From the NCBI GenBank assembly GCA_945877885.1, contig CAMCSI010000020.1, forward strand, positions 1 through 13,174: a DNA stretch of 13,174 nt, in the 5' to 3' direction. Source of the stretch: Chlamydia trachomatis (GTDB lineage Bacteria; Chlamydiota; Chlamydiia; Chlamydiales; 2-12-FULL-49-11). The notes under the pieces are model-generated. The model saw nothing but the letters and a program-made list of their open reading frames with translations, had not been told where the DNA came from and searched no databases. The first letter of the stretch is position 1; every line of letters starts with the position of its first letter. Both the position numbers and the translations under genes were made by a program. Below, in pieces: positions 5,271 to 12,908 of the stretch.

Positions 5271-7187
5271 TTATCTTCGACCATAATCTAGTTCTGTCAC
5301 AAATGGCACTTTTTTTGGAAGATTTTTTAATTTAGGGGTGATTCTTTTTGCCACAGTATAATCTCTAAGCACTGGATCAAGATGACGAATATCTACTGGA
5401 AGAAAAGAGATCACAGGTTCATCTAAATGAGGATCAAAGGTGGCAATGGTCGTTTTTAAAAAATCGGCATCGTTTCGTTTTGGAAATTGAGGTTTATAGT
5501 GAGAGCCTCTAAATTCATCCCTAACTAAGGCAGCTTTAGCCATAGCTAAGGCAACCTCGAGCATATAAGGAAATTGCATAGCAAACTGTAGTGATTGGTT
5601 TAACTGATCTCCTTTATCATCCAACGTGATATTTTTCACCCTTGCTCTAATCTCTTTTATCTTTGCAATAGCATCTTTTAACCCTGCATTACTTCTTACA
5701 ACAGTTACATTAGAAATCATGATATCTGCAAGTTCATCGTGAAGCTTATGAATATTTTCTCCCCCATTTCTTTCTAAGATCGTTTGCTTAAGCGCCACTT
5801 CATGAGCAATAGCTTCTTCAAAAATATCTTCTGAGGCCACTTTACTTTTTGAAGAGATATCTTCAATATAAAAGAACATTTCACTTGCCGAAACCATTCC
5901 ACCAAATACACAGGAAAGGAGCGAATTTGCTCCAAGTCTATTAGCACCATGATATTGAAATTCACATTCCCCCGCTGCAAACAGCCCTGTTAAATTAGTC
6001 ATATGTCGGTATCTAGTAAATCTATCCTCATCACCTGTTGCCGGCCAATCTATCCACATGCCCCCCATCGTATAATGAACGGCAGGGAAAATCTTCATAG
6101 GCACTTTTCGAGGATCGTCCCCAGTAAATTTTTTATAAATATCTAAAATTGATTCAAGTTTATGCATTGTTTTTTCATCTAAATGAGTTAAATCAAGATA
6201 TACTTGTTTTTTTCCATCGATACCAAGGTCTGCCTCTTCCACCACTTTAATAATGTAACGAGAAGCCACATCCCGTGGAACAAGATTTCCAAAAGATGGG
6301 AATAGCTCCTCTAAAAAGTACCAAGGCTTACCTGTTATTCCACACTGAACATAATGTCCATCTGGCCCTTCTATACTTTTTGTACTATCTCCATAAACCC
6401 AAATTCTTCCTCCCTCCCCTCGGGCAGACTCACTCATCAAACGAAGTTTATCATCCCCAGGAATAGCGGTTGGATGAATTTGAATAAACTCTGGATTTGC
6501 AATCCTTACCCCTTGACAAAAGGCACGTCCATTTGCAGCTCCGGTACAAATTGTTGAATTGGTTGAATACTTAAATATCACCCCATTTCCACCTGTTGCC
6601 AGAAGCACTGCATCTGCCTTTAATGCCATCATCTTAGCGGTTCTAAGATCCATCATCACTATACCACGAGCAATGTTTTTCTCATCAAAAACAGTACGCA
6701 TATACTCATGATGTTCATATTTTTTTACAAGACCTGAGACTTCATAGCGGCGCACTTGTTCATCTAGTGCGTAAAGTAGCTGCTGACCAGTAGATGCTCC
6801 TGCAAATGCGGTACGTTTATAAAGTGTTCCTCCAAAACGTCTAAAATCAAGCTGTCCATCGGCACGTCTATTAAAAGGGACTCCAATACGATCAAACATT
6901 CTAATAATAGCAGGACCATTATAACACATCTCTAAAACAGCAGGTTGATCTGCTAAAAAATCGCCCCCTTTAATCGTATCATAAGCGTGTATATCTGGTG
7001 AGTCCATCTCTCCCATCAAATTGATAGCAACATTAATTCCACCTTGAGCGCAGACTGAATGAGAACGTTTTACATTGGTAAGACTGATAAGTTCAACCTC
7101 ACATCCAAGTTCTGCTAATTTCATTGTGGCTGAAAGACCTGCAAGCCCTCCTCCTACAACAATCACTTTTTTTCTTTTATCACTCAT
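5271..7187 (-). CDS. sdhA: Succinate dehydrogenase flavoprotein subunit
   Basis: It oxidises succinate to fumarate in the TCA cycle. The 638-residue product contains the FAD-binding motif VVGGGLAGLSA (10-20). The segment RSHSVCAQGGINVA (41-54) carries His43 at the position of covalent flavin attachment. Active-site segments are HPTAIPG (238-244), SESARGEGGR (252-261), PRDVASR with Arg305 as the likely catalytic arginine, and HYTMGGMW (371-378). The segment AAGECEFQYHGANRLGANSL (404-423) also matches the family. The overall pattern (MGGMWIDW, EFQYHGANRLGANSLLSC) is closer to the Bacillus/epsilonproteobacterial type B enzymes than to E. coli SdhA. The ATG directly abuts the sdhC stop codon, and the only upstream purine run (GGGG, about 13 bases away) is poorly placed. 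Translation therefore probably depends on coupling to sdhC. Confidence 0.97.
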   Translation of the reverse strand: MSDKRKKVIVVGGGLAGLSATMKLAELGCEVELISLTNVKRSHSVCAQGGINVAINLMGEMDSPDIHAYDTIKGGDFLADQPAVLEMCYNGPAIIRMFDRIGVPFNRRADGQLDFRRFGGTLYKRTAFAGASTGQQLLYALDEQVRRYEVSGLVKKYEHHEYMRTVFDEKNIARGIVMMDLRTAKMMALKADAVLLATGGNGVIFKYSTNSTICTGAANGRAFCQGVRIANPEFIQIHPTAIPGDDKLRLMSESARGEGGRIWVYGDSTKSIEGPDGHYVQCGITGKPWYFLEELFPSFGNLVPRDVASRYIIKVVEEADLGIDGKKQVYLDLTHLDEKTMHKLESILDIYKKFTGDDPRKVPMKIFPAVHYTMGGMWIDWPATGDEDRFTRYRHMTNLTGLFAAGECEFQYHGANRLGANSLLSCVFGGMVSASEMFFYIEDISSKSKVASEDIFEEAIAHEVALKQTILERNGGENIHKLHDELADIMISNVTVVRSNAGLKDAIAKIKEIRARVKNITLDDKGDQLNQSLQFAMQFPYMLEVALAMAKAALVRDEFRGSHYKPQFPKRNDADFLKTTIATFDPHLDEPVISFLPVDIRHLDPVLRDYTVAKRITPKLKNLPKKVPFVTELDYGRR

Positions 7188-8210
7188 TTAATTAAAGTAC
7201 CCCGCACAGAAAAAATAGCTCCCCCAAATAGATAACATTCCTAATGCTGCTAATATAAACGCAAGCCCATAAGCAAAACTTACCCAAGAAGTTTGAGCCT
7301 TCTTCGAAAGAAGTAAACCCCAAGTGACACAAAACGTCCAAAAACCATTACATCCATGCATCACAGCGGCAAGGACAAATAGCGTATATATAGCGCACAT
7401 CCAAAAGCTTTGAAAGGCCTCTCTAACATTTAACAAAATCAAATCACCAGATTTTTTTGATCCTATAATCACCTGGTTTGGTTTTAGTTTAAAATGAGTT
7501 AACCCATTAACAAACTTTACCTTGTCATTATAGATATTGATATTTTTATAGATTTCATTCATCTCTTTATTATAAACATCATCATATGAATTTTTTGACT
7601 TACTCATTTCCTCAGCTCTTTGATCTACTAAAGAAATCTTATTCTTCATACGGGCTAATGATTCTTGTTCCACCTCAATTGCTTTTTGATCGTAAATTAA
7701 CACACCTAATTGATCGCAAACTTTGTATAAACCTGCATCTACTGTATATTTACCAAACGATTGCGTATAACTGCCCATAAAAATTTTCACAGGATACATG
7801 ATAAATCGCATTTGCAATACATGAAAGATAAGACCCACCAAAATCACCCATGAAGAGATCCTTTGCATAGAATAAGCCTTATTTCTTTCCTGTTTTAAAG
7901 AAGGGGTTTTGCCTTTATGGCTTACTACATTTGATTTTGCTGTCATTAAGTATCTAATTCCCCAAAAAATATGCACTGCCATCGGTACACCAAGTAAAAC
8001 AAGCTCTACAATAGGCAGATAGGGAAGGCTATGTAAAAATTCCACGCTATTTACAAACCATGCGGCATTAGTACCAAAAAAAATCGCTGCTTGGGAATTT
8101 GTGAATAAATGTTCCATCAAAAATAATAAAAACCAAAGCCCAGTAAGAGAATGTAGTCTTCTCCAAACAAATGCTCTAGGTACTGAGCGTTGCGAAATTG
8201 CTGCTGTCAT
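7188..8210 (-). CDS. sdhC: Succinate dehydrogenase cytochrome b558 subunit (type B) with large insert
   Basis: This membrane anchor binds two b haems and exchanges electrons with quinone. Five hydrophobic helices are visible (about 20-39, 64-88, 119-139, 266-287, 308-333). His34, His80, His130 and His285 stand in the first four, matching the four haem-ligand histidines of Bacillus subtilis SdhC (28, 70, 113, 155). B. subtilis SdhC has about 200 residues; this one has 340. The excess is a hydrophilic segment between helices 3 and 4 (about 145-262), with a charged, probably coiled-coil central part (175-235). The gene is first of sdhCAB. AAAGGGG lies 6 bases before the start, and a promoter candidate is present at 8243-8271. 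Confidence 0.92.
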   Translation of the reverse strand: MTAAISQRSVPRAFVWRRLHSLTGLWFLLFLMEHLFTNSQAAIFFGTNAAWFVNSVEFLHSLPYLPIVELVLLGVPMAVHIFWGIRYLMTAKSNVVSHKGKTPSLKQERNKAYSMQRISSWVILVGLIFHVLQMRFIMYPVKIFMGSYTQSFGKYTVDAGLYKVCDQLGVLIYDQKAIEVEQESLARMKNKISLVDQRAEEMSKSKNSYDDVYNKEMNEIYKNINIYNDKVKFVNGLTHFKLKPNQVIIGSKKSGDLILLNVREAFQSFWMCAIYTLFVLAAVMHGCNGFWTFCVTWGLLLSKKAQTSWVSFAYGLAFILAALGMLSIWGSYFFCAGYFN

Positions 8211-8242
8211 AATATGCCCCTTTACTAGGTAAGAATTTTTAT

Positions 8243-8271
8243 ATTCTACTTAAAGAGATTTTTGTATTCAA
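8243..8271 (-). promoter_or_regulatory. Putative sdhCAB promoter
   Basis: Read on the minus strand, TTGAAT (8266-8271) and TAGAAT (8243-8248) are 17 bases apart, within the 70-base gap between tatD and sdhC. The start site would fall near 8236, about 25 bases before the sdhC ATG. The -10 box lies inside a small imperfect dyad (AGAAT at 8232-8236 and ATTCT at 8243-8247 on the plus strand). Read-through from tatD is also possible, since no terminator is visible between them. Confidence 0.5.
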
Positions 8272-8280
8272 CAAAAGCTT

Positions 8281-9063
8281 TTATAGATTAAAGACCTTGC
8301 ACCCATTTTCAAAGGTTTGATGACAAACTTGCTCAAAGGATTGATTCATCAATAAAGCTATCGTTTCGGCAGTCATTTTTATAAAAGATGGTTCATTTGG
8401 TTTGCCTCGAAACCCTTGTGGAGCAAGCCATGGCGAATCTGTTTCAATGAGCAATCTATCCGAAGGTATTTCTTTCACCACCTCTTGTAACTCTATAGAT
8501 TTTTTAAAGGTAACAATACCGCTAATAGAAAGATACCAACCTAGTGCTAGCGCTTCTTCTGCCTGCTTTAGCGTACCTGTAAAACAATGAATAATCCCTT
8601 TAAATGGGGGGGATTCTTTTGCAATTGTATATAAATCTTTAAACGCCTCATTGCCACGAACATGAAAAATTAGAGGCAAATTTGTCCTTATGCCAAGATC
8701 GATATACCTTCTACAGTATTGCATTTGATAGACCTTATTATCTGGGATGATAAAGTCATCAAACCCTGTTTCTCCAATAGCTATGATCTTTTTTTCTAAA
8801 GCTGCTTGTTCAATCGATGCAAAATTCTCATCTGCTTGATTTGCAGCATCATGTGGAGTAGTTGCGGCCGCATTTTTAATCAGATCAGGGTATTTTTTTT
8901 CTAAAAGCAACCCTTTTTCTAACTCATTAGAGTTTGTGCAAATATTGATAATTTTTGCAATCTGGCCATTTTTTGCCCGCTGAATAGCCCCTTCAACATC
9001 CATCGGAAAGTCCTCAGAATTAAGGTGAGCATGGGAGTCCATAATACGTAGATGTTTGTTCAA
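8281..9063 (-). CDS. tatD: TatD-family metal-dependent DNase/hydrolase
   Basis: This is a TIM-barrel amidohydrolase-type nuclease, in other bacteria a 3'-5' DNA/RNA exonuclease linked to DNA repair. Metal ligands visible (numbered from the chosen start): DSHAHL (His11, His13), AIGETGFD (Glu98), LIFHVRG (His134), IIHCFTGT (His159) and IETDSPWLAP (Asp209). The start is taken as TTG at 9063: AAAAGGG lies 8 bases upstream, the product has the usual ~260 residues, and a promoter candidate lies just ahead. ATG at 9042 (immediately before DSHAHL) is the alternative. The longer frame up to 9132 would begin upstream of the predicted promoter and overlap tolQ, and its extra residues do not resemble the family. 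In Chlamydia a TatD gene also neighbours the sdh genes. Confidence 0.93.
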   Translation of the reverse strand: MNKHLRIMDSHAHLNSEDFPMDVEGAIQRAKNGQIAKIINICTNSNELEKGLLLEKKYPDLIKNAAATTPHDAANQADENFASIEQAALEKKIIAIGETGFDDFIIPDNKVYQMQYCRRYIDLGIRTNLPLIFHVRGNEAFKDLYTIAKESPPFKGIIHCFTGTLKQAEEALALGWYLSISGIVTFKKSIELQEVVKEIPSDRLLIETDSPWLAPQGFRGKPNEPSFIKMTAETIALLMNQSFEQVCHQTFENGCKVFNL

Positions 9064-9095
9064 TATAATAACCCTTTTCTTAGAAAAATGTTTTC

Positions 9096-9115
9096 TATAG
9101 TATGTAATAAAGGAG
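9096..9115 (+). promoter_or_regulatory. Putative tolQ -10 box and ribosome-binding site
   Basis: TATAGT (9096-9101) is a good -10 match overlapping the opposite-strand -10 of tatD; no convincing -35 stands upstream on this strand. AGGAG (9111-9115) lies 9 bases before the tolQ ATG and is a clear ribosome-binding site. The -10 call is much weaker than the ribosome-binding site. Confidence 0.4.
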
Positions 9116-9125
9116 AATTTTTCAA
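9097..9125 (-). promoter_or_regulatory. Putative tatD promoter
   Basis: On the minus strand TTGAAA (9120-9125) is followed after 17 bases by TACTAT (9097-9102). The start site would be near 9090, about 27 bases before the TTG start. The -35 box touches the tolQ start codon on the other strand. Confidence 0.5.
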
Positions 9126-9817
9126 TGGGCATTTTTTACACATCGTTTGAGGACTCTGATTTTTTCGGCAAATTAATTTTCATCATGTTATTTGTATTAT
9201 CTGTGATTAGCTGGACAGTACTTATTCGCAAGACCCTACTTATCAAAGCTGTAAAAGCAAAAGGGGCAGAAGTCTTATCAAGTCTTAGTAAACAAGATTT
9301 ATCAGCCCTACTGTTTGGATCAGATTTATCCATTATAGAAAATCCATTTTCAAGAGTTTTACATTCTATTTCTTCTAAAACATCGCAAATTTTGCATAAA
9401 AATCACCATTTTCAAGACGAGAGGAAAACCTATCTTTCACAAAGGGATATGCAAGCAATCGATGATTTTTCCTCTATGACTATTTACGGGGAAATCAAAG
9501 AACTAGGCTCTGATCTATTTGTTTTATCCACCGTTGTAACTTTAGCCCCTTTTCTGGGGATTTTAGGTACTGTTTGGGGGATTTTAATTTGTTTAGGTGA
9601 ACTACAAAAAAGTGGTGCCGGCTCAAATTCTATCGTTTTAGAGGGACTCTCCACTGCCCTTGCTACAACTGTACTTGGTCTTTTAATTGCAATACCAGCA
9701 CTGGTTTCCTACAATTATCTAAAAAATGCAATCGCCCATATAGCAAGTGATATGGAAGGTCTTTCTGTAAAGGTTTTATCTGAATTAGAACTGCAATATA
9801 GAACTGTTGAGGCTTAA
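9125..9817 (+). CDS. tolQ: Tol-Pal proton channel subunit TolQ (ExbB/MotA family)
   Basis: This inner-membrane channel protein, with TolR, uses the proton gradient to energise the TolA-like protein. At 230 residues it equals typical TolQ. Three hydrophobic helices are visible: 14-36, 131-156 (with APFLGILGTVWGIL) and 173-196 (GLSTALATTVLGLLIAIPAL). A cytoplasmic loop lies between helices 1 and 2. The conserved small/Thr-rich face of helix 3 (Thr181-Thr182) and the GxxGTVWG motif match the MotA/TolQ/ExbB family. It is called TolQ rather than ExbB because tolB and pal follow in the operon, although chlamydial annotations often use exbB. Its stop overlaps the next start by one base (TAATG). Confidence 0.93.
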   Translation: MGIFYTSFEDSDFFGKLIFIMLFVLSVISWTVLIRKTLLIKAVKAKGAEVLSSLSKQDLSALLFGSDLSIIENPFSRVLHSISSKTSQILHKNHHFQDERKTYLSQRDMQAIDDFSSMTIYGEIKELGSDLFVLSTVVTLAPFLGILGTVWGILICLGELQKSGAGSNSIVLEGLSTALATTVLGLLIAIPALVSYNYLKNAIAHIASDMEGLSVKVLSELELQYRTVEA

Positions 9818-10239
9818 TGAAAAGACGTTACACTCCAGGTTTATCAGAAGAGGCGGAACTATTAAATTTGACCCCTTTATTAGATGTTTTATTTGTAGTT
9901 TTAATGTTGTTTATTCTCATTGCCCCTATTATGCATTTAGATCGAATTAACTTAGCTAAAAGCTCTTCAAAAACTCTCACTCCCTCTGCCATGAATGAAC
10001 GGGAAGCTTTAAATATCACCTTGGATAAAGATGGTCATCTAACCATTGGAGATAAACCAATTGAAAAAGAGACTCTTAGAATTCTTCTTACACAAATTCA
10101 AAAAACAAGTAAAGAAACAATTCCTAGATTGTTTGTGGATATGAATTCCTCATTTGGTGCTTTTACAGAAACAAAAGACTTAATCGAAAACTGCGGCTTT
10201 CCCCAGCTAGATGTGGTTGTTAAAAGTAAGCATTCATGA
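9817..10239 (+). CDS. tolR: Tol-Pal proton channel subunit TolR (ExbD family)
   Basis: The 140-residue protein has one membrane helix near the N-terminus (about 21-39). It contains LNLTPLLDVLFVVLMLFILI, where Asp23 is the conserved proton-carrying aspartate of TolR/ExbD. The remaining ~100 residues form the periplasmic domain (ALNITLDKDGHLTIGDKPIE, then a region like RxxxDxNxxxGAFTETKDLI). It sits between tolQ and the TolA-like gene, overlapping the first by 1 base and the second by 4, so stoichiometric coupled translation is likely. Confidence 0.93.
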   Translation: MKRRYTPGLSEEAELLNLTPLLDVLFVVLMLFILIAPIMHLDRINLAKSSSKTLTPSAMNEREALNITLDKDGHLTIGDKPIEKETLRILLTQIQKTSKETIPRLFVDMNSSFGAFTETKDLIENCGFPQLDVVVKSKHS

Positions 10240-10865
10240 GTAAATCTTTCACATTGCCACTATTTATTACTCTTTGCCATATTCCCTTTTTTCTCATAGA
10301 AGTACATTCAACTAATCACAAACCCAAAAAAAGAGAAAAAATTCTCGTAAACATGATACATCTTATTGAAGAGCCTACATTTACAGCATCCATATTACAA
10401 GTTGCCCCATCTGCCTTTGAAAAACCTTTGCCTTCAGAAAAAATACCCACCCCATCCCCAAAAAAAAGTGTTGCAAAAATCTCTAAAAAAAGCATCCAAA
10501 CATCGATAGGTAAGACTCTTAATAAAAAAAATCCCCCTACAAAAACTAATCCTAACACCTCTGTCAAAAAAGGTAATGAGAATAAAATAGCAAAAAATGA
10601 TGCAGTAAAGACAGAAACGGAATATAGTAAGTATTTAGGGGAAATTATTTTGCTGCTTGAAGAGCAATTAACTCTTCCAGAATCTGGAAAGGTTAAGCTT
10701 GTAATTACCTTAGGGCCCAGTGGGAAGGTCGTGAAAATCCGCTCTCTTCTATCAGAAAGTCAGGAAAATCTCGATTACCTACTAAAAAGTATTAAAGAGA
10801 TTACGTTTCCTACTTACACTAAAAAAGAAGATAGAATTTTTACCATAGCATTTTGTGATGAATAA
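10236..10865 (+). CDS. TolA/TonB-like energy transducer (short)
   Basis: It occupies the tolA position and has the expected three-part layout. A single N-terminal membrane helix (about 5-22) contains His15, compatible with the histidine in TonB/TolA anchors. A Lys/Pro-rich periplasmic linker follows (about 60-125, with PTPSPKKS and repeated KK/KT blocks). The compact C-terminal domain (about 128-209: GKVKLVITLGPSGKVVKIRS, ending DRIFTIAF) resembles the TonB/TolA C-terminal fold. At 209 residues it is about half the length of E. coli TolA (421) and lacks the long Ala/Lys helix, so it is nearer TonB in build. The role is to link TolQ-TolR to TolB-Pal across the periplasm. Function is inferred from position and layout rather than a strong sequence motif, so no symbol is given. 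Its start overlaps the tolR stop (ATGA). Confidence 0.8.
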   Translation: MSKSFTLPLFITLCHIPFFLIEVHSTNHKPKKREKILVNMIHLIEEPTFTASILQVAPSAFEKPLPSEKIPTPSPKKSVAKISKKSIQTSIGKTLNKKNPPTKTNPNTSVKKGNENKIAKNDAVKTETEYSKYLGEIILLLEEQLTLPESGKVKLVITLGPSGKVVKIRSLLSESQENLDYLLKSIKEITFPTYTKKEDRIFTIAFCDE

Positions 10866-12204
10866 ATTAACATTAAACCTTTTACTATTAGCGCTTACAA
10901 CTGCTTTATTTGGAACTGAGATCGAAATATCTTTACCCACAAAAGATAGGCAGTCTACCATTTATATTGCGAAAGCAACATCCTCTGAGCATGAACTTGA
11001 TAACTTGGTAAATTATGTTATTTCAGAAGATTTTACCTTAGATGGTAGAGGAAAAATGTTTGAAAAATCCACCACCTTTCTCACTTTTGAAAAAACAAAA
11101 GGGGAAAAGCTTTATAGCGACGAAATTTGGCATAAAAATAAAATCGATTACGTCATTTTCCCTGATCTTTCTGAAAAAAAGCTTACCATCAATCTTTTTA
11201 ACGTACGAAAATCAACGATCAAAACCTTATCTGAAATACAGTTAGGTGGTAGCAGAGATAAAAATGTGCACATCCTCCATAAAGCCTCTGATTTTTTAAT
11301 GGAGCAAATCTATGGATCAGCAGGTGTTGCTTCTAAAAGAATCCTCTATTCTTTTAAGCCCTATAGAAAAGAGGTAGATGAGACAACCTCTAGCTGGACA
11401 TCTGAAATTTTTGAGACCGACTATTTAGGTATCGTTAATAGACAAGTCACCAATGAAAATAGTTACCTTATCAATCCAGAATTTACAAAAAAAAGAGGCG
11501 ATTCTACTCATTATGAATTTGTGTACGTTACCTACAAACTAGGTCAACCTCAAATTTATCTAGGTAAAAGCGATGGAAGTGCTTCAAAAGCCTTAATAAA
11601 ACTTTGCGGAAATCAACTTTTACCAAAAGTATCTTTTGATGGAAGTTATATCTGCTTTATTTCTGATGCCTCGGGTAAATCAGATGTTTTTATACAAAAA
11701 ATAGATAAAAATAATCAAGTAATCGGAAAACCAATACAAATCTATTCAGGAACTGGACAAACCTCTGCATCCCCCTCTTTAAGCCCTGATAACAAACTTT
11801 TGGCTTTTGTAAGCGATAAAACAGGAGATGCAAAAGTCTATATTGCAACTATTGAAGAGACCCTTGTCTCTAGAAAGCCTCCGCAGCTTGAAAGGGTGAA
11901 ATCCCCTTGCTCAGAGTGCACAGCCCCCTCATTTTCCCCTGATGGAACAAAGATCGTTTTTTCAGGTAAGATAAATGGGCGACGACAAATCTGGCTTTAT
12001 GATATAAGGCAGAAAAAAGCCCAGCAATTAACTACAGGGTCTGAAGATAAAGAAAATCCATGTTTTGGAAGTGATGGTAGACATATTGTATATAACACAA
12101 CTTCCCCAACAACTGAGATTTTCCTTTTATCAATAGATCAAAATAAAGTTAGGAAGTTGACAAAAGGTTCAGGAGAAAAGCATTATCCGGCCTTTGAAAA
12201 ATAA
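10858..12204 (+). CDS. tolB: Tol-Pal periplasmic protein TolB
   Basis: This periplasmic β-propeller docks on Pal and the TolA-like protein. The start is taken as ATG 10858 (448 residues), inside the end of the preceding gene (overlap 8 bases). The GTG at 10855 would add one residue and is less likely. The signal peptide is MNKLTLNLLLLALTTALFGT, with cleavage near residue 20. An N-terminal α/β domain (about 21-155) precedes a WD40-like propeller (about 160-448). Repeats seen include VSFDGSYICFISDASGKSDV, LSPDNKLLAFVSDKTGDAKV, FSPDGTKIVFSGKINGRRQI and FGSDGRHIVYNTTSPTTEIF; each has the SPDG-type turn and the FxSD strand of TolB repeats. The segment CSEC (351-354) adds a possible disulfide not typical of E. 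coli TolB. Confidence 0.94.
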   Translation: MNKLTLNLLLLALTTALFGTEIEISLPTKDRQSTIYIAKATSSEHELDNLVNYVISEDFTLDGRGKMFEKSTTFLTFEKTKGEKLYSDEIWHKNKIDYVIFPDLSEKKLTINLFNVRKSTIKTLSEIQLGGSRDKNVHILHKASDFLMEQIYGSAGVASKRILYSFKPYRKEVDETTSSWTSEIFETDYLGIVNRQVTNENSYLINPEFTKKRGDSTHYEFVYVTYKLGQPQIYLGKSDGSASKALIKLCGNQLLPKVSFDGSYICFISDASGKSDVFIQKIDKNNQVIGKPIQIYSGTGQTSASPSLSPDNKLLAFVSDKTGDAKVYIATIEETLVSRKPPQLERVKSPCSECTAPSFSPDGTKIVFSGKINGRRQIWLYDIRQKKAQQLTTGSEDKENPCFGSDGRHIVYNTTSPTTEIFLLSIDQNKVRKLTKGSGEKHYPAFEK

Positions 12205-12213
12205 AGGAATATT

Positions 12214-12900
12214 ATGAAGAAATCGATCCTACTATCATTTACCTCACTGCTACTTTGTACCTCTTGTACAAATACAGTGGCCATCCTTTCAAAGAAAGCC
12301 TCTGATTTTGGGGTTTTTTTAAAATCAAGGGCGTTAACTTACCTCGAAGGTGATTTAAATGAAAATAAAGCCGCCTACACCTCTGCTGAATTTTTCGGTG
12401 CGGCAAACGAAGAATTTATTCCTTTAGATGAAGCGGAAGTAAATGGAGCAATTGCTTATGCCTCTACTCCACAACCTTCCTTTACTCCCGGAACAAAAGA
12501 GAGCTTAATTCCTGGTATTGATATGTTCAAAGATCCAAAGGATACTGCAGGGGGCATTTTTAAAAGAATCCATTTTGATACAGATCAATATACCCCAAAT
12601 TCTGCTGAAGCAAAGCAAACACTTCAAAAAATTGCTAATTATTTAAAAAAACATCCTAAAACCTACGTTTTTGTCGAAGGACACTGTGATAAACGCGCTT
12701 CAGAAAGTTATAATCAAGCCCTTGGCACAAAAAGATCTGGAACAATCCGTACCATATTAGTCAATTATGGGGTAAATCCAAATCAACTTTTTAGTATTTC
12801 CTATGGAAAGGAAAAGCCTGTAGCCCTTGGAAATACCAATAGCGACTTTGCTAAAAATCGCAGGGTTGCTTTTAAGATCTATTCAAAAGATGAAAAATAG
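12214..12900 (+). CDS. pal: Peptidoglycan-associated lipoprotein Pal
   Basis: This outer-membrane lipoprotein binds peptidoglycan and TolB. The 228-residue precursor has a lipoprotein signal (KKSILLSFTSLLLCTSC) with Cys18 as the probable lipidated residue; the -3 position is Cys rather than the usual Leu, so the lipobox is imperfect. After an extended region of ~95 residues, longer than in E. coli Pal, comes an OmpA-like domain (about 115-223). It includes RIHFDTDQYTP and VFVEGHCDKRASESYNQALG (153-172), followed by TKRS. Asp159 and Arg174 stand at the positions that bind diaminopimelate in peptidoglycan, in line with the DAP-type peptidoglycan made by chlamydiae. AAAGGA lies 5 bases before the start, 9 bases after tolB. 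Confidence 0.95.
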   Translation: MKKSILLSFTSLLLCTSCTNTVAILSKKASDFGVFLKSRALTYLEGDLNENKAAYTSAEFFGAANEEFIPLDEAEVNGAIAYASTPQPSFTPGTKESLIPGIDMFKDPKDTAGGIFKRIHFDTDQYTPNSAEAKQTLQKIANYLKKHPKTYVFVEGHCDKRASESYNQALGTKRSGTIRTILVNYGVNPNQLFSISYGKEKPVALGNTNSDFAKNRRVAFKIYSKDEK

Positions 12901-12908
12901 GAAGCATT

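Noticed and set aside
9064..9132. Extension of the tatD reading frame up to ATG 9132
   Set aside because: It would start upstream of the predicted tatD promoter and overlap the tolQ start, the extra residues are unlike TatD N-termini, and a good ribosome-binding site precedes TTG 9063.
10316..10567. 83-residue minus-strand frame opposite the TolA-like gene
   Set aside because: It is a complement of the Lys/Pro-rich linker; A-rich codons read backwards give long Phe/Leu frames by chance.
10440..10620. A-rich, low-complexity stretch that looks like a repeat
   Set aside because: It is explained by Lys, Asn, Thr and Pro codons of the periplasmic linker; no regular DNA repeat unit was found.
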